Assembly: GCA_902762495.1 (NCBI GenBank)
Contig: CACWOL010000033.1
Location: 1-64,000, forward strand
DNA from: an uncultured bacterium
GTDB taxonomy: Bacteria > Verrucomicrobiota > Lentisphaeria > Victivallales > UBA1829
Direction of reading: 5' to 3'
DNA length: 64,000 bases
This document shows, in pieces, positions 27,177 to 35,935 of this stretch. Within the stretch, counting starts at the first letter, position 1. Every line of letters starts with the position of its first letter. The notes under the pieces are model-generated. The model was not told the DNA's origin, did not search any database, and saw only the letters and a program-made list of their open reading frames with translations. Made by a program: the position numbers and the translations under genes.

Positions 27177-29243
27177 ATGGCCGACAACGTCAAAACGCTT
27201 ACCGTGAACGGACGCGAAGTCACGTTCACGAACGAACGCAACCTCCTCGAAGTCATCCGCAAAGCCGGGATCGAGATCCCGACCTTCTGCTACCACTCTG
27301 AACTGAGCATCTACGGCGCATGCCGCCTCTGCCTCGTCCTCGTCGAAGGCAAGGGCATCATGGCGTCCTGCTCCACCGCCCCCGCGCCCGGCATGGTCGT
27401 CCACACGGACACCAAGGAAATCCGCGACATGCGCAAAATCAGCGTGGAGCTTCTGCTCGCCAACCACAACCGCGAATGCCCGACCTGCGCCCGCAACGAG
27501 AACTGCACCCTGCAGCGCATCGCCTACCAGCTCGGCGTCCAGGACATCCGCTTCAAATCCGTGAAGAAGGACGATCCGATCGACTTCTCCTCCCCGTCAC
27601 TCGTCCGCGACCCGAACAAGTGCGTGCTCTGCGGCGACTGCGTACGCGTCTGCTCCGAAATCCAGGGCATCGGCGCGATCGACTTCTCGAACCGCGGTTC
27701 CAACGCCCGCGTGGCTCCGGCCTTCGGCGCTTCCCTCGGCACCGTCGAGTGCGTGAACTGCGGCCAGTGCGCCGCCGTCTGCCCCACCGGCGCGATCGTT
27801 CCGAAGCAGGACCGCAACCGCGTGTGGGACGCCCTGTACGATCCCACCAAGACCGTCGTGGTCCAGATCGCTCCGGCCGTCCGCGTGGCGCTGGGCGAAT
27901 ACTTCGGCGCGAAGCCGGGCGAGAACGTGGCCGGCAAGCTCGTCGCCGCCCTGAAGCTCATGGGCTTCAAGCACGTCTACGACACCAGCTTCTCCGCCGA
28001 CATGACCATCTTCGAGGAAGCGACCGAGCTCATCGACCGCATCGCCCACGGCGGCACGCTCCCGATGTTCACCAGCTGCTGCCCCGCCTGGGTCAAGTTC
28101 GCAGAGATCTACTTCCCTGAAATGATTCCGCACATCTCCAGCTGCCGTTCCCCGCAGGCCATGTTCGGCTCCATCGCCAAGAAGGTCCTGCCCGAACAGC
28201 TCGGCTGCAAGCGCGAAGACCTCGTGGTCGTTTCCATCATGCCCTGCACAGCGAAGAAGTTCGAAGCCCAGCTGCCGAAGTTCAACGTCGACGGCAAGCA
28301 GGAAGTCGATATCGTCGTGACCACCAGCGAAGTCCAGCGCATGATCAACTCCATGGGCATCAAGCTCAACGAGCTCCAGCCCGAAGCATTCGACATGCCC
28401 ATGGGATTCGCGACCGGCGGCGGCGTCATCTTCGGCGCGTCCGGCGGCGTCATGGAAGCCGCGCTCCGCTATGCGGTCGAAAAGCTCGACGGCAAGCCGC
28501 TCGCCAGCGTCGACTTCAAGGCCGTCCGCGGCATGAACACCCTCAAGGAAGCCACCGTGACCGCGGCAGGCAAGGAAATCCACGTGGCGGTCGTCCACGG
28601 CCTCGCCAACGCCAAGCGCCTCATCAATGACGTCCGTTCCGGCAAGGCCCACTACGACTTCGTCGAAGTCATGGCGTGCCCCGGCGGCTGCATCTCCGGC
28701 GGCGGCCAGCCCGTCGGCGTCACCGACGCGATCCGCGTCCAGCGCCAGCAGGGCCTCTACGCGGCCGACAAGTCCCAGCAGGTCCAGAAGTGCCAGGACA
28801 ACTTCCTGGTCGACCAGTGCTACAAGGACCACATCGGCGGCAAGCCCGGCTCCCCCGAAGCGCACCACCTGCTGCACACGGTCTACCAGAACCGCAGCCA
28901 AATCTTCGACGCGAAGATTCCGATCATGCGCGGCACCGCTCAGAACCGCTTCATGATCACCGTCACGATCTGCGCCAAGCAGGACAACTGCCCCGGCCAG
29001 CTCCTGATCGGCATGATCTCTGAATACGTCCGAAACAAGAACTACACGGACAAGGTCGACATGGACGCCGCGTTCTCGTCCCGTCCCGAACAGGACGGCA
29101 CGATCTGCGTGACCATCGGCGACGAAGTCGTCGAGCGCACCAAGTTCAGAAACGCCCTGAACACGCTGGAACAGCTCCAGAACCAGGCCGCGTTCGAGAC
29201 GATCAAGAAGAAGATCGACGAGAGCGTCGCCAAGCTCGGCTGA
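27177..29243 (+). CDS. hydA: [FeFe]-hydrogenase catalytic subunit alpha
   Basis: A 688-residue H2-activating subunit. N-terminal 2Fe-2S (Cys 38, 49, 52, 65) is followed by a His-Cys3 4Fe-4S site (His 97, Cys 101, 104, 110) and two 4Fe-4S motifs (about 149-159 and 192-202). The H-cluster is TSCCPAW (299-305, with the proton-transfer Cys 301), MPCTAKK (Cys 357) and MACPGGC (Cys 501 and 505). All catalytic cysteines are present. The usual end is near residue 570 (HHLLHT); about 115 extra residues follow with Cys 599, 605 and 644 and a helical tail. It is the last gene of the operon. A triple-palindrome repeat abuts the stop and a terminator follows. Confidence 0.95.
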   Translation: MADNVKTLTVNGREVTFTNERNLLEVIRKAGIEIPTFCYHSELSIYGACRLCLVLVEGKGIMASCSTAPAPGMVVHTDTKEIRDMRKISVELLLANHNRECPTCARNENCTLQRIAYQLGVQDIRFKSVKKDDPIDFSSPSLVRDPNKCVLCGDCVRVCSEIQGIGAIDFSNRGSNARVAPAFGASLGTVECVNCGQCAAVCPTGAIVPKQDRNRVWDALYDPTKTVVVQIAPAVRVALGEYFGAKPGENVAGKLVAALKLMGFKHVYDTSFSADMTIFEEATELIDRIAHGGTLPMFTSCCPAWVKFAEIYFPEMIPHISSCRSPQAMFGSIAKKVLPEQLGCKREDLVVVSIMPCTAKKFEAQLPKFNVDGKQEVDIVVTTSEVQRMINSMGIKLNELQPEAFDMPMGFATGGGVIFGASGGVMEAALRYAVEKLDGKPLASVDFKAVRGMNTLKEATVTAAGKEIHVAVVHGLANAKRLINDVRSGKAHYDFVEVMACPGGCISGGGQPVGVTDAIRVQRQQGLYAADKSQQVQKCQDNFLVDQCYKDHIGGKPGSPEAHHLLHTVYQNRSQIFDAKIPIMRGTAQNRFMITVTICAKQDNCPGQLLIGMISEYVRNKNYTDKVDMDAAFSSRPEQDGTICVTIGDEVVERTKFRNALNTLEQLQNQAAFETIKKKIDESVAKLG

Positions 29244-29290
29244 GGAGGACAAGTCCTCCACTGCAGCAGTGCCCGGCTCCGCTCGGGCAC
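29244..29290. repeat. triple-palindrome repeat, copy B
   Basis: A 47-bp copy starting at the base after the hydA TGA. The first palindrome GGAGGACAAGTCCTCC and the middle ACTGCAGCAGT are identical to copy C. In the third hairpin the arms read GTGCCCG and CGGGCAC, where copies A and C have GTGCCGG and CCGGCAC, so both sides of one base pair changed together. Confidence 0.88.
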
Positions 29291-29304
29291 AAGTGAAATC
29301 CTTT

Positions 29305-29338
29305 TCCTCCGCTCTTTTACAGGGGCGGAGGAATTTTT
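29305..29338 (+). terminator. terminator of the hydrogenase operon
   Basis: TCCTCCGC (29305-29312) pairs with GCGGAGGA (29325-29332), followed by ATTTTT. It lies 62 nt beyond the hydA stop, after repeat copy B. Confidence 0.88.
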
Positions 29339-29348
29339 CATTTTTTTG

Positions 29349-29376
29349 TTGTATTTCTCGGAGAGTGTGCTATATT
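29349..29376 (+). promoter_or_regulatory. promoter of the ftsB-like/tsaC unit
   Basis: TTGTAT (29349-29354), a 16-bp spacer and TATATT (29371-29376) with TGC in front of the -10. The leader to the ATG at 29400 is short, about 17 nt. Confidence 0.6.
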
Positions 29377-29399
29377 AGTGTATTATCGAGGTTATACAG

Positions 29400-29675
29400 A
29401 TGGGAAAACTCCTAACAGCCGTTATTTATGTCCTGTTGGTGTTGGTGCTGATCGTATCCGGCATCCTTGTGTTGCCCGCGTACCGGAAGTACAAGAACAC
29501 GAAGCAGGAAGTGGTGAGCCTTCAGGCCGATCTGGATCGCGTGAAGGCGGAATACCTCACGCTCCAGCAGGAAGTCCATGACCTCCAGCACAATGCCTCC
29601 GCCATCGAGAAAGTCGCCCGCGAGCAGTACCATCTGTCCCGCGAGGGCGAAGTGATCTACATCTATTCCGAGTAA
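29400..29675 (+). CDS. ftsB: FtsB/DivIC-type septum formation initiator
   Basis: A 91-residue bitopic membrane protein. One N-terminal span (about 5-27) is followed by a heptad-patterned coiled coil (about 30-70). The ending AREQYHLSREGEVIYIY is the conserved FtsB/DivIC tail, where the usual form is ARE-x-GxxxPGE. In the divisome FtsB pairs with FtsL and FtsQ to recruit the septal synthase. It is followed by tsaC 6 nt later, so the two are transcribed together. Single-copy small members of this family are easily confused with other coiled-coil proteins, but the tail motif supports the call. Confidence 0.82.
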   Translation: MGKLLTAVIYVLLVLVLIVSGILVLPAYRKYKNTKQEVVSLQADLDRVKAEYLTLQQEVHDLQHNASAIEKVAREQYHLSREGEVIYIYSE

Positions 29676-29681
29676 TCCCCA

Positions 29682-30278
29682 ATGGAGCGTATCCCCTGTG
29701 CCGACGCGTCCGCCGTCGCGGTTTTCTGCGATGTCCTGCGGCGCGACGACGGTGTCCTGCTTGTTCCGACCGAAACCGTTTACGGACTGGTCTGCGATGC
29801 GTCGCATGAAGCCGCCCGTGCAAAGATATACGAAATGAAGCGGCGTCCCGTGTCCAAGCTTCTTACCCTCTTTTTCCCCTCGCGCGAGGCGGCTGAGACG
29901 GCGTTTCCCGCCATGCCGGAGACCGCGAAACGGTTCGCGGCGGCGTTCTGCCCCGGCCCCGTGACCCTGATCGTGCCGGACGGCGGCGCGTTCACCGGAT
30001 TCCGCATTCCCGATCACCCCGCGCTGCTGAACCTTCTGGCGGCGTACGGGAGACCTTTGGCTTCGACCAGCGCGAATCTTTCCGGTCAGCCTCCGGCGCA
30101 TACGGTTGACGAGGCGCTGGCGTCGCTTGCGATCCCCCCCGACTGTATTCTGGACGGCGGCCCGATCCCGCCGGATTCCGCGGCATCGACCGTGATCAAG
30201 GTCGAACGCGACGGTGCGTGGAGCATCCTGCGTCCGGGGCCGGTGTCGGAAGACATGCTCCGGGCGGTGCTGAAGTAA
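29682..30278 (+). CDS. tsaC: L-threonylcarbamoyladenylate synthase (YrdC/Sua5 domain)
   Basis: A 198-residue single YrdC-domain enzyme that makes threonylcarbamoyl-AMP from threonine, bicarbonate and ATP for the t6A37 tRNA modification. Signatures include LLVPTETVYGLVCDA (about 25-39) with the KRRP motif (about 53-56). A nucleotide pocket, PLASTSANLSG (about 125-135), follows. No Sua5 extension is present, so it is the short TsaC form. It is 6 nt after the ftsB-like gene. The window's last gene looks like tcdA, which cyclises t6A to ct6A, so two steps of the same tRNA pathway are in the window though unlinked. Confidence 0.9.
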   Translation: MERIPCADASAVAVFCDVLRRDDGVLLVPTETVYGLVCDASHEAARAKIYEMKRRPVSKLLTLFFPSREAAETAFPAMPETAKRFAAAFCPGPVTLIVPDGGAFTGFRIPDHPALLNLLAAYGRPLASTSANLSGQPPAHTVDEALASLAIPPDCILDGGPIPPDSAASTVIKVERDGAWSILRPGPVSEDMLRAVLK

Positions 30279-30320
30279 AGCACCGGGACGTTTCCGCTCC
30301 TCGCATGTCGAGCGGAAAAC

Positions 30321-30348
30321 TTGCATTTTCTGGAAAATGTGATATCTT
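30321..30348 (+). promoter_or_regulatory. promoter of the fabD-fabG unit
   Basis: TTGCAT (30321-30326), a 16-bp spacer and TATCTT (30343-30348), about 75 nt before the TTG start of fabD. Confidence 0.6.
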
Positions 30349-30422
30349 ATTATGCCTGCTTTTTTTGCCGGAATTATTAGAGAATTCCGGTTACGGGCGT
30401 CATCCATGAAAGGACAACGACA

Positions 30423-31334
30423 TTGAAAACAGCGTTTTTATTCTCGGGGCAGGGCGCTCAGGCCGTCGGCATGGGCAAGGACCTGTACGAAGTTTCGCCT
30501 GCGGCAAAGGCGGTTTTTGACCGCGCGGATGCCGTGCTCGGACGCAGCCTCTCCAAACTTTGCTTTGAAGGCCCGGAATCCGACCTGACCGCGACGGCGA
30601 ACTGCCAGCCCGCGATCTATACCACCAGCATGGCCTGTCTGGCCGCCTGGCTGGAAAAGAACCCCGGCGAGGAAGCCGTGGCCGCGGGCGGACTGAGCCT
30701 CGGCGAATACGCGGCGTTCGCGTCCGCCGGGACGTTCACGTTCGAGGACGGCCTGAAACTCGTGGCGAAGCGCGCCGCCCTGATGGACGCGGCATGTCAT
30801 GAAGCCGAGGGCGGCATGGCCGCCATCATCGGAGGCGATCCCGCCGTGATCGCGGAGGTCTGCGCGGAATGCGGCATCGACGTGGCGAACTACAATTCGC
30901 CCGGACAGATCGTCATCAGCGGCGTGAAGGACCAGGTGTTGAAGGCGTGCGGGATTCTGAAGGAACGCGGCGTCAAGCGCGCTCTGCCGCTGAACGTGGC
31001 GGGAGCGTTCCACAGCCGCATGATGGCTTCCGCGGGCGCGACTCTGGCGCCGGTGCTGGACGCCACTCCGATGAACGCGCCGAAATTCCCCGTGCTCCAG
31101 AATTTTACGGGCGAACCCGAATCCGACCCGGCGAAAATCCGCGCGAACCTGGTTTCCCAGGTCGCCGGCAGCGTCCGCTGGGACACCTGTGTGCGCGTGA
31201 TGGCCGAACGGTTCGGCGCGGAACGTTTCGTGGAATTCGGCCCGGGCACGGTCCTGACCGGTCTCGTGCGGAAGATCCTGCCGGGCGCTGCCCTGCACAA
31301 CGTCTCCGGCGCGGACGGACTGGCGAACGACTGA
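30423..31334 (+). CDS. fabD: malonyl-CoA:ACP transacylase
   Basis: A 303-residue acyltransferase loading malonyl onto acyl carrier protein for fatty acid synthesis. Motifs are FSGQGAQ (7-13), the nucleophile elbow GLSLGEY with Ser 92, and FHSRMM with catalytic His 197. The elbow is usually GHSLGE; Leu replaces His here, a variant I associate with some PVC bacteria. The start codon is TTG, supported by AAAGGA 10 nt upstream; the ATG within that stretch (30406) is in another frame and stops at once. fabG follows 60 nt later, then acpP and fabF. Confidence 0.93.
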   Translation: MKTAFLFSGQGAQAVGMGKDLYEVSPAAKAVFDRADAVLGRSLSKLCFEGPESDLTATANCQPAIYTTSMACLAAWLEKNPGEEAVAAGGLSLGEYAAFASAGTFTFEDGLKLVAKRAALMDAACHEAEGGMAAIIGGDPAVIAEVCAECGIDVANYNSPGQIVISGVKDQVLKACGILKERGVKRALPLNVAGAFHSRMMASAGATLAPVLDATPMNAPKFPVLQNFTGEPESDPAKIRANLVSQVAGSVRWDTCVRVMAERFGAERFVEFGPGTVLTGLVRKILPGAALHNVSGADGLAND

Positions 31335-31394
31335 ACTTTTTTCTGAAAACAAACACAACCCATACATACTGAAACTCGAAACAGGAGAAACACA

Positions 31395-32138
31395 ATGAGT
31401 CAACTCGAAAACAGAGTGGCGCTGGTGACCGGCGGAGCCCGCGGCATCGGACGCGCGATCTGCGAACGTCTGGCGAAAGATGGCGCGAAGCTCGCCATCG
31501 TGGACATCATGCAGGAAACGGCGGACAAGACCGTGGCGGAATTCCGCGCGCAGGGCATCGACGCCATCGCCATCGCGGCGAACGTCGCGAAATATGAAGA
31601 CGCCGAAGCGTCGATCAAGACGGTCATGGACAAGTACGGCCGCCTCGACATCCTCGTGAACTGCGCCGGCATCACCAAGGACAACCTGCTCATGCGCATG
31701 AGCGAGTCCGACTGGGACGCCGTGATCGCCGTCAACCTGAAGGGCACCTACAACTTCATCAAGGCGGCCATCCGCCCCATGATGAAGGCCCGCTACGGCA
31801 AGATCGTGAACATCTCCAGCGTGGTCGGCCGTGCCGGAAATGCCGGACAGGTCAACTACTCCGCCTCCAAAGCCGGCGTCATCGGCGTCACGAAGTCCGT
31901 GGCGAAGGAACTCGGCAGCCGCAACATCATGGTGAACGCGGTCGCCCCCGGCTACATCATGACCGACATGACCGAAAATCTCCCGGACGAAGCCAAGAAG
32001 TTCTTCCTGGAACTGATCCCGCTGAAGCGCGGCGGCAAGCCCCAGGACGTCGCCAACGTCGTGGCGTTCCTCTGCGGCCCGGATTCCGACTACGTGACCG
32101 GCCAGGTGATCAACTGCTGCGGCGGCTTCCTGATGTAA
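31395..32138 (+). CDS. fabG: 3-oxoacyl-ACP reductase
   Basis: A 247-residue short-chain dehydrogenase/reductase that reduces beta-ketoacyl-ACP with NADPH. It has TGGARGIGR (cofactor glycine loop, 12-20), NCAGI (89-93), catalytic Ser 142 in NISSVVG, and YSASK with Tyr 155 and Lys 159. MNAVAPGYIMTDM-type sequence (here VNAVAPGYIMTDM) follows. Length and motifs are canonical. GGAG precedes the start. Its place between fabD and acpP makes the fatty-acid role far more likely than another SDR function. Confidence 0.95.
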   Translation: MSQLENRVALVTGGARGIGRAICERLAKDGAKLAIVDIMQETADKTVAEFRAQGIDAIAIAANVAKYEDAEASIKTVMDKYGRLDILVNCAGITKDNLLMRMSESDWDAVIAVNLKGTYNFIKAAIRPMMKARYGKIVNISSVVGRAGNAGQVNYSASKAGVIGVTKSVAKELGSRNIMVNAVAPGYIMTDMTENLPDEAKKFFLELIPLKRGGKPQDVANVVAFLCGPDSDYVTGQVINCCGGFLM

Positions 32139-32206
32139 GATTTTGCATCGGAACCGGAAAAACGGTATGATAAGGCTATAAAAACACAAAAAAGCATGCA
32201 AAGGAT

Positions 32207-32234
32207 TTGCAAAAACGCAAAAACGGTGTATATT
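32207..32234 (+). promoter_or_regulatory. promoter of acpP
   Basis: TTGCAA (32207-32212), a 16-bp spacer and TATATT (32229-32234) with TG before the -10. It would let acpP be transcribed separately from fabDG, in line with its high demand. Confidence 0.65.
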
Positions 32235-32296
32235 ATAGTCTATACACGTTATTAAAACGAAAACCACCCCTTCTCACCAATACGAAAGGATTTAAC

Positions 32297-32548
32297 ATGT
32301 CCGCTGAAATCGCAACCAAAGTTAAAGAGCTCGTCGTGAAGCAGCTCGCAGTCGCCGAAGACCAGGTCACCGAAGACGCCCGTTTCGTCGAAGACCTGAA
32401 CGCCGACTCCCTCGACATCGTGGAAATGATCATGGCTCTCGAAGAAGAATTCAACTCCGAGATTCCGGACGAAGACGCCGAAAATCTGAAGACCGTCGGC
32501 GATGCGATCAAGTACATCGAAAGCAAGATGGCTGCTGCCAAGGAATAA
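32297..32548 (+). CDS. acpP: acyl carrier protein
   Basis: An 83-residue acidic four-helix carrier. The phosphopantetheine attachment site is Ser 38 in [11 protein letters not shown]. The sequence is highly acidic (for example [14 protein letters not shown]), as expected. The start at 32297 follows GAAAGGA; the open frame continues upstream but is not protein-like. It sits between fabG and fabF with its own promoter and terminator, giving a short abundant transcript. Confidence 0.97.
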   Translation: MSAEIATKVKELVVKQLAVAEDQVTEDARFVEDLNADSLDIVEMIMALEEEFNSEIPDEDAENLKTVGDAIKYIESKMAAAKE

Positions 32549-32567
32549 TTTCCTTCTTTTGCTTCCC

Positions 32568-32599
32568 GGGGTCATTCGTCTTGAGTGACCCCTTTTTTT
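32568..32599 (+). terminator. terminator after acpP
   Basis: GGGGTCA (32568-32574) pairs with TGACCCC (32586-32592), followed by seven T. It lies between acpP and fabF and would attenuate transcription into fabF. Confidence 0.85.
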
Positions 32600-32633
32600 C
32601 TTTTTCTACATAAGCGACCGGAGATAAGATACC

Positions 32634-33899
<1,266 letters not shown>

Positions 33900-33963
33900 C
33901 CGGACCTGACAACGTTTTCTATTTGACATTTTAACTTACATAAATCTTTTTCGGAGGTTCCTT

Positions 33964-34908
33964 ATGAAATCGCTCTCGTTTGCCGTTTCGTTCGCCGCTA
34001 TGTTCGCTCTCGTCTCCTGCGCCTCCAACGTGCCGCCGCCGGAGGACGAAAAAGCCGAAGCCTGGACCCCCGGAATCCAGTCCTCCTATCCCGACTGGCA
34101 GCCGCCGGAGGAAATGCCGGACGGAAATCCCGCCTACGCGGAAGCGTTCGGGGAACCGCGTCCCGTCGAGAGCGAGGAGACTGTCGTGGTCGTCGTGGCC
34201 GAAGAAACCGCGGAAACTGCTCCCGTGAAGAAAGTGGATGAAACGCCGGAAGCCGCCAGGCCGCGGGAACAGCAGCCGCAGCCGGTCGAAGTCAAGCCCG
34301 CCGGACCCGCGAAGTTCATGCGTGTCGACGTGTTCCCGGCCGAAGCCGGAGTCGACGGCGTGTATGCGGTCAACGGCGAACGCGTGAACACCGAAGCTCT
34401 GAAGGATGCGCTCAACGAAGCAGGCAAGGCGAACAAGGACATCGCCGTGATCGTGTACGGCCGTACGGATTCCAAGGTCGCCGACCTGAACGCCGTCGTG
34501 GACTACTGCAAGGAAGCCGGCATCACCAAGCTCAACGTGATGACCAACGACGATATCATGGAGCAGCGCAAGGCCGAAGTCCGTGCCCAGAAGGGCATCA
34601 AGGATGAGCCCGCCAAAGACGCGAAGAAGGATGCAGCGAAACCCGAAGAAGTCCTGCCTTTGGAACGCTATCGCACAAAAACTGTTGTTGATTCCGGGAA
34701 GCCTTCCACCGAGTACATCGTGAAGGACGGCGACTCCCTCTCCGTGATCGCGAAGGCGCTCTACCATGACGGCACCGCGTGGGAGATCATCTTCGACGCA
34801 AACAAGGAAACCCTGAATGGAAAGCCGAATTTCCTGAAGCCCGGCATGAAACTTGTCATCCCCGCCGTGAAAGAGGAAACAGTTCTGCTTCCTGCCTCTT
34901 CGAAGTAA
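33964..34908 (+). CDS. LysM-domain lipoprotein
   Basis: A 314-residue predicted lipoprotein with a lipobox ALVSC (Cys about 19). A Pro/Glu-rich linker (about 22-115) follows, then a middle alpha/beta region (about 117-195) with VIVYGRTDSKV, resembling an ExbD/TolR-like small periplasmic domain. The C-terminal LysM module (about 250-300) reads YIVKDGDSLSVIAKALY ... PGMKLVIP and should bind peptidoglycan. GGAGG precedes the start. phoH starts 12 nt after its stop, so it may be co-transcribed with the phoH-pgpH-ybeY group. TTGACA at 33917 may be a -35, but no good -10 follows. Confidence 0.82.
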   Translation: MKSLSFAVSFAAMFALVSCASNVPPPEDEKAEAWTPGIQSSYPDWQPPEEMPDGNPAYAEAFGEPRPVESEETVVVVVAEETAETAPVKKVDETPEAARPREQQPQPVEVKPAGPAKFMRVDVFPAEAGVDGVYAVNGERVNTEALKDALNEAGKANKDIAVIVYGRTDSKVADLNAVVDYCKEAGITKLNVMTNDDIMEQRKAEVRAQKGIKDEPAKDAKKDAAKPEEVLPLERYRTKTVVDSGKPSTEYIVKDGDSLSVIAKALYHDGTAWEIIFDANKETLNGKPNFLKPGMKLVIPAVKEETVLLPASSK

Positions 34909-34920
34909 GTTTTACGCTCC

Positions 34921-35919
34921 ATGCAATCCGCGGAACAAGATCCTGACAATGCTTCCCCCGACAGTAAAAACGGAGGGGGACGCGTCTATTTCGACAGTCC
35001 TGGCGCGCTGGAATCGGCGTTCGCCGGGAATCTGACCGGAAATCTCGCCGCGGCGGAATACGGCCTCGGCGTGAAGTTCGCCTCGCGCGAATCCTGGGCG
35101 ATGTCCGTGGAGGACACCCCCGACAAACGCGGCGACGGATTCTTGCGCGAACTCCGCCGTCTTCAGAAGGAACGCGGCCGCTGCCTGGACCAGTCCGAAT
35201 TCGACTTGGCGCTGGATGCCTGGCGCGAGGGCCGCGAACAGGACCTCGGCACGTATTTTGCCGAACGCGTCACGGTCGGACCCGGCAAAAAGGACGTTTC
35301 CGCGCGTTCTCCAAACCAGCTGGCGTATCTGCGCGCGATCCGGAGCAAGGACCTGGTGTTCGGCGTCGGGCCCGCGGGCACAGGCAAGACTTATCTTGCC
35401 ATGGCGATGGCCGTCTCCCTGCTCGTCGCGGGGAAATACAACCGCATTATCCTGACGCGTCCCGCGGTCGAGGCCGGGGAAAACCTCGGATTCCTGCCCG
35501 GCACGCTTCAGGAGAAGATCAACCCGTATCTGCGGCCGCTGCACGACGCGCTCCACGAGATGATGGACTATGCCGCCGCCGAGGAACTGATGTCGCGCGG
35601 CGTGATCGAGGTCGCGCCGCTGGCTTTCATGCGCGGACGCACCCTGAACCATGCGTTCGTGATCCTGGACGAGGCGCAGAACGCCTCCAACGAACAGATG
35701 TTCATGTTCCTGACCCGCCTCGGATTCCACTCGAAGTGCGTGGTCTGCGGCGACCCGTCGCAGGCGGACATCCCGCACGGCCAGTCCGGTCTGCCTCATG
35801 CGCTGGACTGCCTGTCCGGCATCGACGGCGTACAGATTTGCCGGTTCGATACGCGCGACGTGGTGCGGCATCCGCTGGTGGAAAAGATCATCCGCGCCTA
35901 TGAGATGAGCGGGAAATGA
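34921..35919 (+). CDS. phoH: PhoH-family ATPase
   Basis: A 332-residue P-loop NTPase related to RNA helicase domains, linked to RNA metabolism. Walker A GPAGTGKTY (150-158), LTRPAVEAGE, LGFLPGTLQEK, and Walker B FVILDEAQN are all visible and canonical. A roughly 110-residue N-terminal region contains a predicted jag/KH-like part. No clear ribosome site precedes the ATG. In many bacteria phoH is followed by the HD-type membrane phosphodiesterase pgpH, ybeY and a CorC/CNNM gene, exactly as here. This supports a role in rRNA maturation or quality control with YbeY. Confidence 0.92.
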   Translation: MQSAEQDPDNASPDSKNGGGRVYFDSPGALESAFAGNLTGNLAAAEYGLGVKFASRESWAMSVEDTPDKRGDGFLRELRRLQKERGRCLDQSEFDLALDAWREGREQDLGTYFAERVTVGPGKKDVSARSPNQLAYLRAIRSKDLVFGVGPAGTGKTYLAMAMAVSLLVAGKYNRIILTRPAVEAGENLGFLPGTLQEKINPYLRPLHDALHEMMDYAAAEELMSRGVIEVAPLAFMRGRTLNHAFVILDEAQNASNEQMFMFLTRLGFHSKCVVCGDPSQADIPHGQSGLPHALDCLSGIDGVQICRFDTRDVVRHPLVEKIIRAYEMSGK

Positions 35920-35935
35920 GGAAAGGCAAGAAGCA

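Noticed and set aside
29244-29290. Repeat copy B as the hydA terminator
   Set aside because: It has no T-run, and a proper terminator with TTTTT follows at 29305-29338. Copy C sits inside a gene, so the element does not stop transcription by itself.
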